A stretch of DNA of 40,537 bases from Pedobacter sp. Its GTDB lineage: Bacteria > Bacteroidota > Bacteroidia > Sphingobacteriales > Sphingobacteriaceae. Location of the stretch: contig JACMOW010000127.1 in NCBI GenBank assembly GCA_014377775.1, forward strand, positions 1 through 40,537. Direction: 5' to 3'. Both the position numbers and the translations under genes were made by a program. The notes beneath the pieces are model-generated. The model was not told the origin of the DNA and did not search any database. It was given only the letters and a program-made list of their open reading frames with translations. Of this stretch, positions 25,849 through 32,947 are shown in pieces (within the stretch, counting starts at the first letter, position 1; each line of letters opens with the position of its first letter).

Positions 25849-27003
25849 TTAAATTTTAAAATCGAACCATTTTTGGTCAGATTTGCTAGAGGCCACTACA
25901 TTTTCTATAAAGGCCATTCCACGAATTCCGTCTATTGCAGTGGGGAAATCGAGCATTTCTGCTGAAGGTTCTATTCCTTCTTGTTTTGCTGCCAATGTTA
26001 AGGCAAAATTCTTATAAATATTAGCAAAGGCCTCTAAGTATCCTTCGGGGTGACCAGAAGGCGTTCGTGTATTGAATTTTGCAATGTCGGTTACATAACC
26101 ATTTCCTGTTCTGTAGATTTGTGATGGTTGATCTAGCCATTTTACAATTAGGGTATTGGGCTCCATTTGATGCCATTCTATTCCGCCTTTTTCTCCATAA
26201 ACACGAATTTTAATTGCATTTTCTTCGCCAGCGGCAATTTGAGAGGCCATTAATATGCCATTTGCACCATTATTAAATTTTAACAATACATTGCCATCAT
26301 CATCTAGTAAACGACCGTCGACCACAATATTTAAATCTGCACAAATTTTGGTAATCTGCAGGCCAGAAATGTATTCGGCTAAATGTGCGGCATGGGTTCC
26401 AACATCGGCCATGCAACCACTTATCCCACTTTTAGCTGGATCGGCCCGCCAAGCTGCTTGTTTATTGTCACTACGTGCAGGTAAACTTAACCAGCCTTGT
26501 GGGTATTCTACACAAACTTTTCTGATTTTGCCTAAAGCATCATCCTTAATCATTCGTTTAGCCTGTTTAACCATTGGATAACCTGAATAGGTATGAGTTA
26601 AACAGATTAAAAGGCCTGTCTCATCTGCTTTTGCTTTTAAGGCTTTCGCCTCTGCTAAACTAAATGTAATCGGTTTGTCGATTAATACATGAAATCCATG
26701 CGTTAATGCGAGCATTGCGGGTTCAAAATGAAGGTGATTTGGGGTAACGATGCTCACAAAATGCATTCTTTCAGAGGCAGGTAGCTTGCTTTCCGAAATC
26801 ATCATTTCTTCATAATTAGTATATATGCGTTCATCAGGTAAAAATAAATCTTTACCTGAAGTTTTTGCATTTTCGGTATTGGCACTTAAGGCACCACAGC
26901 ATAGCTCGATTAAGCCATCAAGGTTTGCTGCCATGCGGTGGACAGCACCAATAAAGGCCTGTTTTCCGCCACCTACCATTCCCATTCTTATTTTTTCTTT
27001 CAT
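25849..27003 (-). CDS. Cytoplasmic Gfo/Idh/MocA family oxidoreductase
   Basis: A 384-residue NAD(P)-dependent sugar oxidoreductase without a signal peptide. It shows the Rossmann start MGMVGGGKQAFIGAVHR (about 7-23), the KP pair in LIDKPITFSLAEA (Lys110, Pro111) and DVGTHAAHLAEY with the conserved His. It is divergent in sequence from the Tat-exported member of the block. The likely job is reduction of a keto-sugar, or oxidation at C3, after uptake. It sits 45 bases after the GMC gene and four bases before the TIM-barrel gene. Confidence 0.9.
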   Translation of the reverse strand: MKEKIRMGMVGGGKQAFIGAVHRMAANLDGLIELCCGALSANTENAKTSGKDLFLPDERIYTNYEEMMISESKLPASERMHFVSIVTPNHLHFEPAMLALTHGFHVLIDKPITFSLAEAKALKAKADETGLLICLTHTYSGYPMVKQAKRMIKDDALGKIRKVCVEYPQGWLSLPARSDNKQAAWRADPAKSGISGCMADVGTHAAHLAEYISGLQITKICADLNIVVDGRLLDDDGNVLLKFNNGANGILMASQIAAGEENAIKIRVYGEKGGIEWHQMEPNTLIVKWLDQPSQIYRTGNGYVTDIAKFNTRTPSGHPEGYLEAFANIYKNFALTLAAKQEGIEPSAEMLDFPTAIDGIRGMAFIENVVASSKSDQKWFDFKI

Positions 27004-27048
27004 ATTTTTTTCAGAGGAAAGCCTTTCTGTTTTAAGCTTTGGACTCTT

Positions 27049-28749
27049 TTATAAGTTTCCTTTTTTCAATTCATTAACAGCAAAATCGCAAGCTCTAGCT
27101 GTTAAAGCCATATAGGTTAATGAAGGATTCTGACAAGCGGCAGAAGGCATACAAGAACCATCGGTTACAAATACATTTTTTACCTCATGCATTTGGTTCC
27201 ATTGATTAAGAACAGATGTTTTTGGATCTCTGCCCATTCTTGCCGTACCCATTTCGTGAATAGCCATGCCTGGTGTGGAACCATTGTCAAATGTTTTAAC
27301 ATCTTTTAATCCTGCTAGTTCTAACATTTCGGCTGCATCGTTCATCATGTCTACACGCATTTTTGCTTCATTGTCTTTAAATTCACAGTCGATTGCCAAT
27401 ACAGGTTGCCCCCATTTATCTTTTTTGGTTTTATCGATATACACTCGATTTTCATGATACGGTAATGATTCTCCAAAGCCACCCAATCCCATGTTCCAGC
27501 TACCCGGTACAGACATCAGGTCTTTTATATCACCACCAAAGGCTAGCTCGGAAACTTCTTCATGCCAATTGCCTCTGCTTGCTCCACCTTGATAACCAAA
27601 GCCGCGTACATAATCACGTTTATCATTGCCAATATTTCTGTAGCGGGGGATATAAATTCCATTTGCTCTTTTTCCAAAGGTATATTTATCTTCAAAACCT
27701 TCGGCTTTACCATTTGCTCCACAACGGAAATGGTGATCCATAAGGTTATGACCTAATTCGCCACTTGCATTCCCCAAGCCATTAGGGTGTTCGGCAGAGG
27801 TAGAGTTTAAAAGTAAAAAAGTACTCCCCAAAGTAGAGCCGTTTACAAAAACAATTTTTGCGAAGTATTCAATTACTTCTTTGGTTTCTGAATCGATTAT
27901 TCTTACACCTTTCGCTTTTTGCGTTTCTTTGTCGTATATAATTTCATTTACCAATGAAAATGGTCTTAACGTTAAATTTCCCGTTGCTTCTGCGGCAGGT
28001 AGGGTAGACGATTGCGTGCTAAAATAGGCGCCAAATGGACAACCACGACTGCATAAATTCCGGTATTGGCAAATTCCTCTTCCACCATGTTCAACGGTTA
28101 GGTTGGCTACCCTGCCGATTGTCATAATTCGACTTCTTTTGTAATGTTCTTCAATTCGTTTCTTAACGGATTTTTCTACACAGTTCATGTCCATTGGCGG
28201 TAAATACTTCCCATCAGGAAGGGATGGAAAATTATCTACTGAGCCACTAATTCCTGCAAATTTTTCTACGTAATCGTACCATGGAGAAATATCTTTATAA
28301 CGAATTGGCCAATCTGCGCCATGTCCGTCCTTCAAATTTTCTTCAAAGTTTAGGTCGCCCAAGCGGTAACTTTGACGGCCCCACATTAGCGATTTTCCAC
28401 CCACATGAAAACCTCTGTACCAATCAAATCTTTTTACTTCAGTATACGGGCATTCTTTATCATCCACCCAAAAACTTTCGTTAAACTCGGTGTACGGGTA
28501 ATCTCTTTTTTGTACAGGGTGAGAATCTTTTTGTGCTTCCGTTAACCTGCCTCTGTGTTCAAACTCCCATGGCTTTTTCATCGCCGTAGTATAGTCTTTT
28601 ATGTGTTCAATGTTTCTGCCACGTTCTAGCATCAAAACTTTTAAACCTTTTTCTGTTAATTCTTTCGCTGCCCATCCACCACTTATTCCCGATCCAACTA
28701 CAATGGCATCATATGTATTTTGCGCGTCTGCTTTTAAATTTAAGTTCAT
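27049..28749 (-). CDS. GMC family flavoprotein dehydrogenase (glycoside 3-dehydrogenase-like)
   Basis: FAD-dependent dehydrogenase of 566 residues. FAD motif GSGISGGWAAKEL (about 18-30). A three-cysteine set, C227-x5-C233-x3-C237 in CQYRNLCSRGCPFGA, matches the Fe-S site of the catalytic subunit of bacterial FAD-glucose dehydrogenase. The C-terminal domain has the catalytic His in HEMGTARMG and Asn in QNPSLTYMALTARA. It lacks its own signal and probably rides out with the RR-bearing subunit encoded just upstream. Family members oxidise sugars at C1 or, in glucoside 3-dehydrogenases, at C3. C3 is favoured here by the DUF1080, Gfo/Idh and TIM-barrel neighbours (inference). Confidence 0.9.
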   Translation of the reverse strand: MNLNLKADAQNTYDAIVVGSGISGGWAAKELTEKGLKVLMLERGRNIEHIKDYTTAMKKPWEFEHRGRLTEAQKDSHPVQKRDYPYTEFNESFWVDDKECPYTEVKRFDWYRGFHVGGKSLMWGRQSYRLGDLNFEENLKDGHGADWPIRYKDISPWYDYVEKFAGISGSVDNFPSLPDGKYLPPMDMNCVEKSVKKRIEEHYKRSRIMTIGRVANLTVEHGGRGICQYRNLCSRGCPFGAYFSTQSSTLPAAEATGNLTLRPFSLVNEIIYDKETQKAKGVRIIDSETKEVIEYFAKIVFVNGSTLGSTFLLLNSTSAEHPNGLGNASGELGHNLMDHHFRCGANGKAEGFEDKYTFGKRANGIYIPRYRNIGNDKRDYVRGFGYQGGASRGNWHEEVSELAFGGDIKDLMSVPGSWNMGLGGFGESLPYHENRVYIDKTKKDKWGQPVLAIDCEFKDNEAKMRVDMMNDAAEMLELAGLKDVKTFDNGSTPGMAIHEMGTARMGRDPKTSVLNQWNQMHEVKNVFVTDGSCMPSAACQNPSLTYMALTARACDFAVNELKKGNL

Positions 28750-28767
28750 TTTAAATGGATAATAGGT

Positions 28768-29412
28768 TTATGCCCAAACTTTTTGACCTGGCTTAAGATC
28801 TACACAGCCATCGTAACGACCCGGAATTTCTACATATTCATTGGCTTTTGTAACGCCAATTTCTGAAGTGAAAAATCCAAGTATGGTTAAATCTCTAGCA
28901 ATCGCAAAAAACATTGGCTTTGCTTTGTTTGAGTCTTTCATAGGGGCTGCTTTTACTGGACTGGTTTGTACATCAGCAGTTTTATCAGATTCCTTTGTGT
29001 TTTCAATCGCTTTTTTCTCGGCTAGGGTTTCATCTTTCAACTTAGTTATTAAACTAATACGTTCATTTACAGATATTTCTAGGAATGATTTGTTATATTC
29101 CTTTTTAGCACTAGCTTCTAAGTCTTCCAATCCTTTTACAAAAGCTTTTTGCGCTTCTTGTGGATAACAATCTTTAATCATCATGGTAATAAAAGGCCCA
29201 ACCGCGGCAGCCTTGGCTCCGGGAGATTTGGCTGTTGTAGGGAGGATAATATCTGCGATTTCAGCAACTAATTTTTCTTGGTCTTCTGAAAATAGCTTTC
29301 CACTGTTTTTTCCGGGCTGTGTACAGCTGTCAAATAAGGTAGCGATAGTAGTGGCCGAGAGTGCTCCTCCAATTAAAAAGGCTACACTTTTTACGGCGTC
29401 TCTTCTGTCCAT
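28768..29412 (-). CDS. Gluconate 2-dehydrogenase subunit 3-like protein
   Basis: A 214-residue small subunit (PF13618) that partners a GMC dehydrogenase, aiding its folding and export. The N-terminus MDRRDAVKSVAFLIGGALSA is Tat-like (DRRDAVK, with Ala where Phe is usual), then a Cys in LFDSC. The domain has VAEIADIILPTTAKSPGAKAA (about 49-69) and a C-terminal PGRYDGCVDLKPGQKVWA. A Lys/Thr/Ala-rich stretch at about 125-165 looks like an inserted flexible loop. It is the first gene of the block, 18 bases before the GMC gene. Confidence 0.9.
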   Translation of the reverse strand: MDRRDAVKSVAFLIGGALSATTIATLFDSCTQPGKNSGKLFSEDQEKLVAEIADIILPTTAKSPGAKAAAVGPFITMMIKDCYPQEAQKAFVKGLEDLEASAKKEYNKSFLEISVNERISLITKLKDETLAEKKAIENTKESDKTADVQTSPVKAAPMKDSNKAKPMFFAIARDLTILGFFTSEIGVTKANEYVEIPGRYDGCVDLKPGQKVWA

Positions 29413-29509
29413 AATATTCAGTTTGGTTGTTTTGAAGCAATTAAATTAGGAAAAATATCTTAAGATTAAGAAATTGAAATGAAATAAAGTAACAATAAAT
29501 TTAAAATAT

Positions 29510-29524
29510 GTGTAAAAAGTACAC
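29510..29524. promoter_or_regulatory. GTGTA-N5-TACAC inverted repeat
   Basis: A 15-base dyad with exact 5-base arms, 98 bases ahead of the subunit-3 start. Spacing suits a dimeric regulator site, but arms this short can arise by chance. Confidence 0.3.
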
Positions 29525-29572
29525 TTACATGCATTTTTTGAAACTTAAAGTTATTGTAAAAATTATCTTACA

Positions 29573-29592
29573 TTAATAAAACGTTTTAGTAA
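29573..29592. promoter_or_regulatory. LacI-type operator candidate
   Basis: A perfect 12-base palindrome TAAAACGTTTTA is extended by matching TTA/TAA ends with one unpaired position each side. A central CG in an even palindrome is the style of LacI/GalR operators. It is 161 bases from the oxidation operon start and 105 from tdh; no LacI gene is in the window. Confidence 0.45.
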
Positions 29593-29672
29593 ATTATCAT
29601 ACTGGCTTTCTCATTCATTTTATACCGATGAAAAATTAATGAAGGTCTTATATAAGGTTTGGTGCATTTTTT

Positions 29673-29680
29673 TAACTTTG
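29673..29680 (+). promoter_or_regulatory. Bacteroidota -7 box for tdh
   Basis: TAACTTTG fits TAnnTTTG and ends 17 bases before the ATG, giving a short leader. The expected -33 TTG at the usual spacing is not found; a TTTGG is only 11 bases upstream. Confidence 0.4.
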
Positions 29681-29697
29681 CTCAAATTCAATAATGT

Positions 29698-30642
29698 ATG
29701 AACGATAAAATATTGGTTTTAGGCTCTAATGGTCAAATTGGTACTGAATTGGTTATCGCCTTGCGTAATGCGTATGGAAATGATAATGTGGTAGCTTGCG
29801 ACATTCGCAGACCAGATTATGAAACTAAAAATGCAGGTCCTTTCGAATTTGTAAACGTATTGGATAAGGAGATCTTAAAAGAGATTTTTCAGAAGTATAA
29901 ACCTACACAAGTCTATTTGTTGGCAGCACTTCTGTCGGCAACCGGAGAACAAAACCCAAAATTAGCGTGGGATTTGAACATGAATGGCTTATTGAATGTG
30001 CTAGATTTAGCACTGGCTTTTAAAACGGCCAAAGTATATTGGCCGAGTTCCATTGCAGTTTTTGGTCCTAATTCACCAAAAAGTAATACTCCTCAATATT
30101 GCACCATGGATCCAAATACGATTTACGGGATTAGTAAATTGGCAGGAGAACGTTGGTGTGAATATTATTACCAGAAGTATAATTTAGATGTTAGAAGTAT
30201 TCGTTATCCAGGATTAATTAGCTGGAAAGCTGCGCCTGGCGGTGGTACAACGGATTACGCTATCCATATTTTTCATGAAGCCCTAAAAAAGGGAAGCTAT
30301 GCTTCGTTTTTATCGGCTACAACAGAATTGCCAATGATGTATATGGACGATGCTATTAGAGGTACTATTGAGCTAATGGATGCGCCTGCAGCACAAATTT
30401 CTATTCGCTCGAGTTATAATTTTGCTGGAGTAAGCTTTACGCCAGAAGTATTAGCTGCAGAAATACGTAAACATATTCCTGATTTTAAATTAAATTACAC
30501 GGAGAATGATCCGAGACAAGAAATTGCCAATAGCTGGCCAAGTTCTATCGATGATAATTTAGCACAGAAAGATTGGCATTGGAAACCTACATTTGACTTG
30601 TCAAAAATGACAACGGATATGCTTAGCAATTTGAAAAAATAG
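29698..30642 (+). CDS. L-threonine 3-dehydrogenase, epimerase-like (SDR) type
   Basis: A 314-residue NAD-dependent extended short-chain dehydrogenase that oxidises L-threonine to 2-amino-3-ketobutyrate, the first step of threonine breakdown to glycine. It has the NAD loop GSNGQIG (9-15), the active-site Tyr143/Lys147 in YGISKLAGE, and RYPGLISWKAAPGGGTTDYA, which is highly characteristic of this threonine dehydrogenase subgroup rather than UDP-galactose epimerase. Monocistronic in appearance, with its own promoter box. It is unrelated to the zinc-dependent Tdh of E. coli. Confidence 0.88.
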   Translation: MNDKILVLGSNGQIGTELVIALRNAYGNDNVVACDIRRPDYETKNAGPFEFVNVLDKEILKEIFQKYKPTQVYLLAALLSATGEQNPKLAWDLNMNGLLNVLDLALAFKTAKVYWPSSIAVFGPNSPKSNTPQYCTMDPNTIYGISKLAGERWCEYYYQKYNLDVRSIRYPGLISWKAAPGGGTTDYAIHIFHEALKKGSYASFLSATTELPMMYMDDAIRGTIELMDAPAAQISIRSSYNFAGVSFTPEVLAAEIRKHIPDFKLNYTENDPRQEIANSWPSSIDDNLAQKDWHWKPTFDLSKMTTDMLSNLKK

Positions 30643-30719
30643 CAGAGGGCATGGAGTGTGGATCATGGAGGGTTTAAAAAGCAAAAAAGTAGAAATTAAC
30701 ATACTCAATACTATAAAAA

Positions 30720-31448
30720 ATGGGAAGAGCATTCGAGTTCAGAAAAGAAAGAAAATTTAAACGGTGGGCCAAAATGGCTGTTCAGTTTACACGTATAGGT
30801 AAGGATATTGTGATGGCGGTTAAGGATTCTGGACCCAATCCAGAAACCAACTCTCGTTTACGTACGGCGATGCAAAATGCGAAGGCTGTAAATATGCCCA
30901 AAGATAGGGTAGAAGCAGCAATTAAGCGCGCTTCGGATAAGTCGATGGCCAACTACGAAGAAATAGTTTATGAAGGTTATGCGGCACATGGCGTTGCTGT
31001 TTTAATTGAAACGGCTACTGATAATACCAATCGTACGGTAGCGAATGTTAGAAGCTATTTTAATAAAACCAATGGTACTTTAGGTAAAACGGGTTCATTA
31101 GATTTTGTTTTTAACCGCAAGTCAATTTTCAGATTTGTGCCTACCGATGACTTAGATTTGGAAGAATTGGAGTTTGAATTAATAGACGCTGGCTTAGAAG
31201 AATTATATGTTGAGGCTGATGAAGATGGGAATGATATTGCTGTTGCTCAAGGCCCCTTCGAAAATTTCGGTTCTCTACAAAAGGCCCTAGAAGAAAAGGG
31301 AATTGAGTTAAAAAGTTCGAAATTAGAGCGCATTGCACTTTCTCATCATCCAGTTAATGAAGAACAAGCCGTTGATGTTTTAAAACTAATTGATAAATTG
31401 GAAGAAGACGATGACGTTCAGGCCGTTTATCATAATATGGCAGAATAA
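30720..31448 (+). CDS. YebC/PmpR family regulator
   Basis: A 242-residue protein of the YebC family. The N-terminus MGRAFEFRKERKFKRWAKMA is the Bacteroidota form of the conserved start. It continues with RIGKDIVMAVKDSGPNPETN, NMPKDRVEAAIKRA and YEEIVYEGYAAHGVAVLIE, and an acidic C-terminal domain. Members were described as DNA-binding regulators, and more recent work links them to relieving ribosome stalling. It lies 77 bases after tdh. A palindromic element begins seven bases after its stop. Confidence 0.94.
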   Translation: MGRAFEFRKERKFKRWAKMAVQFTRIGKDIVMAVKDSGPNPETNSRLRTAMQNAKAVNMPKDRVEAAIKRASDKSMANYEEIVYEGYAAHGVAVLIETATDNTNRTVANVRSYFNKTNGTLGKTGSLDFVFNRKSIFRFVPTDDLDLEELEFELIDAGLEELYVEADEDGNDIAVAQGPFENFGSLQKALEEKGIELKSSKLERIALSHHPVNEEQAVDVLKLIDKLEEDDDVQAVYHNMAE

Positions 31449-31454
31449 TTTCCT

Positions 31455-31484
31455 CTACACCTCGCAGGTACCTGCGAGGTGTAG
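31455..31484. repeat. REP-like palindrome, left copy
   Basis: A perfect 30-base palindrome with 15-base arms (CTACACCTCGCAGGT and its complement). The inner 24 bases, plus or minus, are shared with the right copy at 32142-32171. It lies between yebC and the RAYT transposase and may also act as a weak yebC terminator. Confidence 0.82.
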
Positions 31485-31554
31485 TTATTTAAATTGTTGA
31501 AAATCATTAAGATTTTTTCTGGGCTTCTTCCTTCGGTTTCCTTAGTTTTATTTC

Positions 31555-32130
31555 ATGATGATAACAACTGCATTGGATGAAGGATGTTTTTACCACATTT
31601 ATAACCGTGGTAACAATCGAGATGTTCTTTTTAAAGAAAAATCAAACTATCTATATTTCTTGTTATTAATGGAGAAATATGTGCTTCCAGTAGCAGATAT
31701 TTATGCATATTGCTTATTGAATAACCATTTTCATTTTTTGGTTAAGATTCGTGAAGATTATCAGGATAAAGGCTGCAAGCCACAACAAAATTTTTCGAAT
31801 TTCTTTAATGCCTATGCTAAATCATTTAATCAAAAAAACCATAGAACTGGGAAACTGTTTGAAGAAAGGTTTAAAAGGAAGAAGGTTGAAGATGATTTTT
31901 ATTTTACTGAACTCATATATTATATTCATGCAAATCCTCAAAAACACAAATTACTAGCAGATTTTAGGAACTACCAGTACTCTTCTTATTGCGATATCCT
32001 CTCTAATAAAAAAACGTTGCTAAAGAGAGAAGAAGTTTTAGCTTGGTTTGGAGGGAAAAAACTATTCGAAGAATCCCATGCAGATAAACAAATTTCTTTA
32101 ACTGAAGTTTGTTATTTTGAGGATTTATAA
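31555..32130 (+). CDS. REP-associated tyrosine transposase (RAYT, Y1/IS200-like)
   Basis: A 191-residue single-strand DNA transposase of the Y1 HUH group. The opening FYHIYNRGNNRDVLF is typical of the family. The HUH metal motif is HFH (58-60) in NNHFHFLVKI, and Tyr87 in NAYAKSFNQ is the likely catalytic tyrosine. The basic region TGKLFEERFKRKKVEDD and YIHANPQKH follow. RAYTs are usually single copy, flanked by palindromic REP elements they are thought to move. Palindromes on both sides (31455-31484 and 32142-32171) fit this exactly. The gene appears intact. Confidence 0.92.
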   Translation: MMITTALDEGCFYHIYNRGNNRDVLFKEKSNYLYFLLLMEKYVLPVADIYAYCLLNNHFHFLVKIREDYQDKGCKPQQNFSNFFNAYAKSFNQKNHRTGKLFEERFKRKKVEDDFYFTELIYYIHANPQKHKLLADFRNYQYSSYCDILSNKKTLLKREEVLAWFGGKKLFEESHADKQISLTEVCYFEDL

Positions 32131-32134
32131 TAGT

Positions 32135-32947
32135 TTATTCACTAGACCTCGCAGGTACCTGCGAGGTCTGGTTTTTTGTTTTGCTAAACAACCACGACAT
32201 TAATTCGGGTTCGGCGAAGGTAGAATCCCAACTGTTGTGGGTTGCTTTTGGGTAAACCGTGAATTTTGGAGTATGACCAACCTTTTTTAAGGCATGATAA
32301 ACATTATAAGAAAGCTGTGGATTAACAACATCATCAAGCCCCCCATGAAAAATCCATAACGGTATTTTTTTATACTTTTTTACATTTGCTACATTGTCGC
32401 CCCCACAAATCGGAAAAGCAGCAGCAAATGTTTTTGGCTTGCGCCTTAAAAGCTCGAAAGTTCCCATCCCGCCCATAGATAAGCCACCTAGATAAATTTT
32501 GGTCTGGTCTGCAAATGTTTTTTTTACTAATTCGTCTGTTAAACCGAGTAAAAGAGACATTGCTTTTGTAGGTGCCCCTCCTGTTAAGAAGTTAAAAAAT
32601 CGCTTGCCGGTTACGGTTTCTATTTCCACATTGGACCAAAAGCTATCCTCTGTACATTGAGGAAAAACCACAATAGCAGAAAATTTCTTCCTGAAATCAT
32701 CAGTTAAGAACATTTTAGAGCCATGTACCAATTGCTTTTCATTATCACTTCCTCTTTCACCACTTCCATGTAAAAAGAGAACAACAGGATATTTTTTTGC
32801 AGCATCGAAATTTTCAGGATATAGAATTCTGTACTTTAACGTATCTGCACCTTTAATAAAATTCTCCTTTTTAAACTTGGATAAATCTTGGGCAAAGGCA
32901 GATGTAAGTACTAAAGAAAAGACAAACAAGGAAATAAGCTTCTTCAT
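32135..32947 (-). CDS. Secreted alpha/beta-hydrolase esterase (PHB-depolymerase/feruloyl-esterase-like)
   Basis: A 270-residue exported serine esterase (signal MKKLISLFVFSLVLTSAFAQ). The oxyanion segment LHGSGERGSDNEKQLVHG (about 59-76), nucleophile elbow GGLSMGG (Ser157), Asp205/206 in HGGLDDVV and His237 in KATHNSWD form a full catalytic set. Such CE1-like enzymes remove acyl or aromatic groups from polysaccharides. Its ATG overlaps the stop of the GH3 gene (ATGA), placing it in the polysaccharide locus. The last ten residues (TSQVPARSSE) are encoded by the REP palindrome and look acquired. The native C-terminus probably ended near SWLFSKT. Confidence 0.87.
   Translation of the reverse strand: MKKLISLFVFSLVLTSAFAQDLSKFKKENFIKGADTLKYRILYPENFDAAKKYPVVLFLHGSGERGSDNEKQLVHGSKMFLTDDFRKKFSAIVVFPQCTEDSFWSNVEIETVTGKRFFNFLTGGAPTKAMSLLLGLTDELVKKTFADQTKIYLGGLSMGGMGTFELLRRKPKTFAAAFPICGGDNVANVKKYKKIPLWIFHGGLDDVVNPQLSYNVYHALKKVGHTPKFTVYPKATHNSWDSTFAEPELMSWLFSKTKNQTSQVPARSSE
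32142..32171. repeat. REP-like palindrome, right copy
   Basis: A 30-base palindrome with one G-T wobble pair and the same core as the left copy. It is followed on the plus strand by TTTTTTG, so it can also terminate the transposase transcript. On the minus strand it is coding: it spans about residues 259-269 of the esterase. Confidence 0.82.

Larger units (their letters stand above)
29413..29697. promoter_or_regulatory. Divergent control region between the oxidation operon and tdh
   Basis: A 285-base AT-rich gap with no ORF, between two diverging transcription units. It holds the LacI-type palindrome at 29573-29592, a GTGTA-N5-TACAC inverted repeat at 29510-29524 and a TAACTTTG box at 29673-29680. 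I see no TAnnTTTG box in the minus-strand direction for the oxidation operon. Confidence 0.6.
31455..32171. mobile_element. RAYT unit: transposase bracketed by two REP palindromes
   Basis: The transposase gene and its two flanking palindromes make a 717-base unit. The palindromes share the core ACCTCGCAGGTACCTGCGAG and differ in their outer bases, as REP family copies often do. The unit ends inside the 3' end of the opposing esterase gene. Confidence 0.7.

Noticed and set aside
27393-27743. Plus-strand 116-residue ORF inside the GMC gene
   Set aside because: Antisense to conserved coding sequence, and no recognisable motif or start signal.
30643-30719. Repeated CATGGAG motifs between tdh and yebC as a regulatory repeat
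   Set aside because: Only two imperfect copies, no symmetry and no fixed spacing to a promoter.
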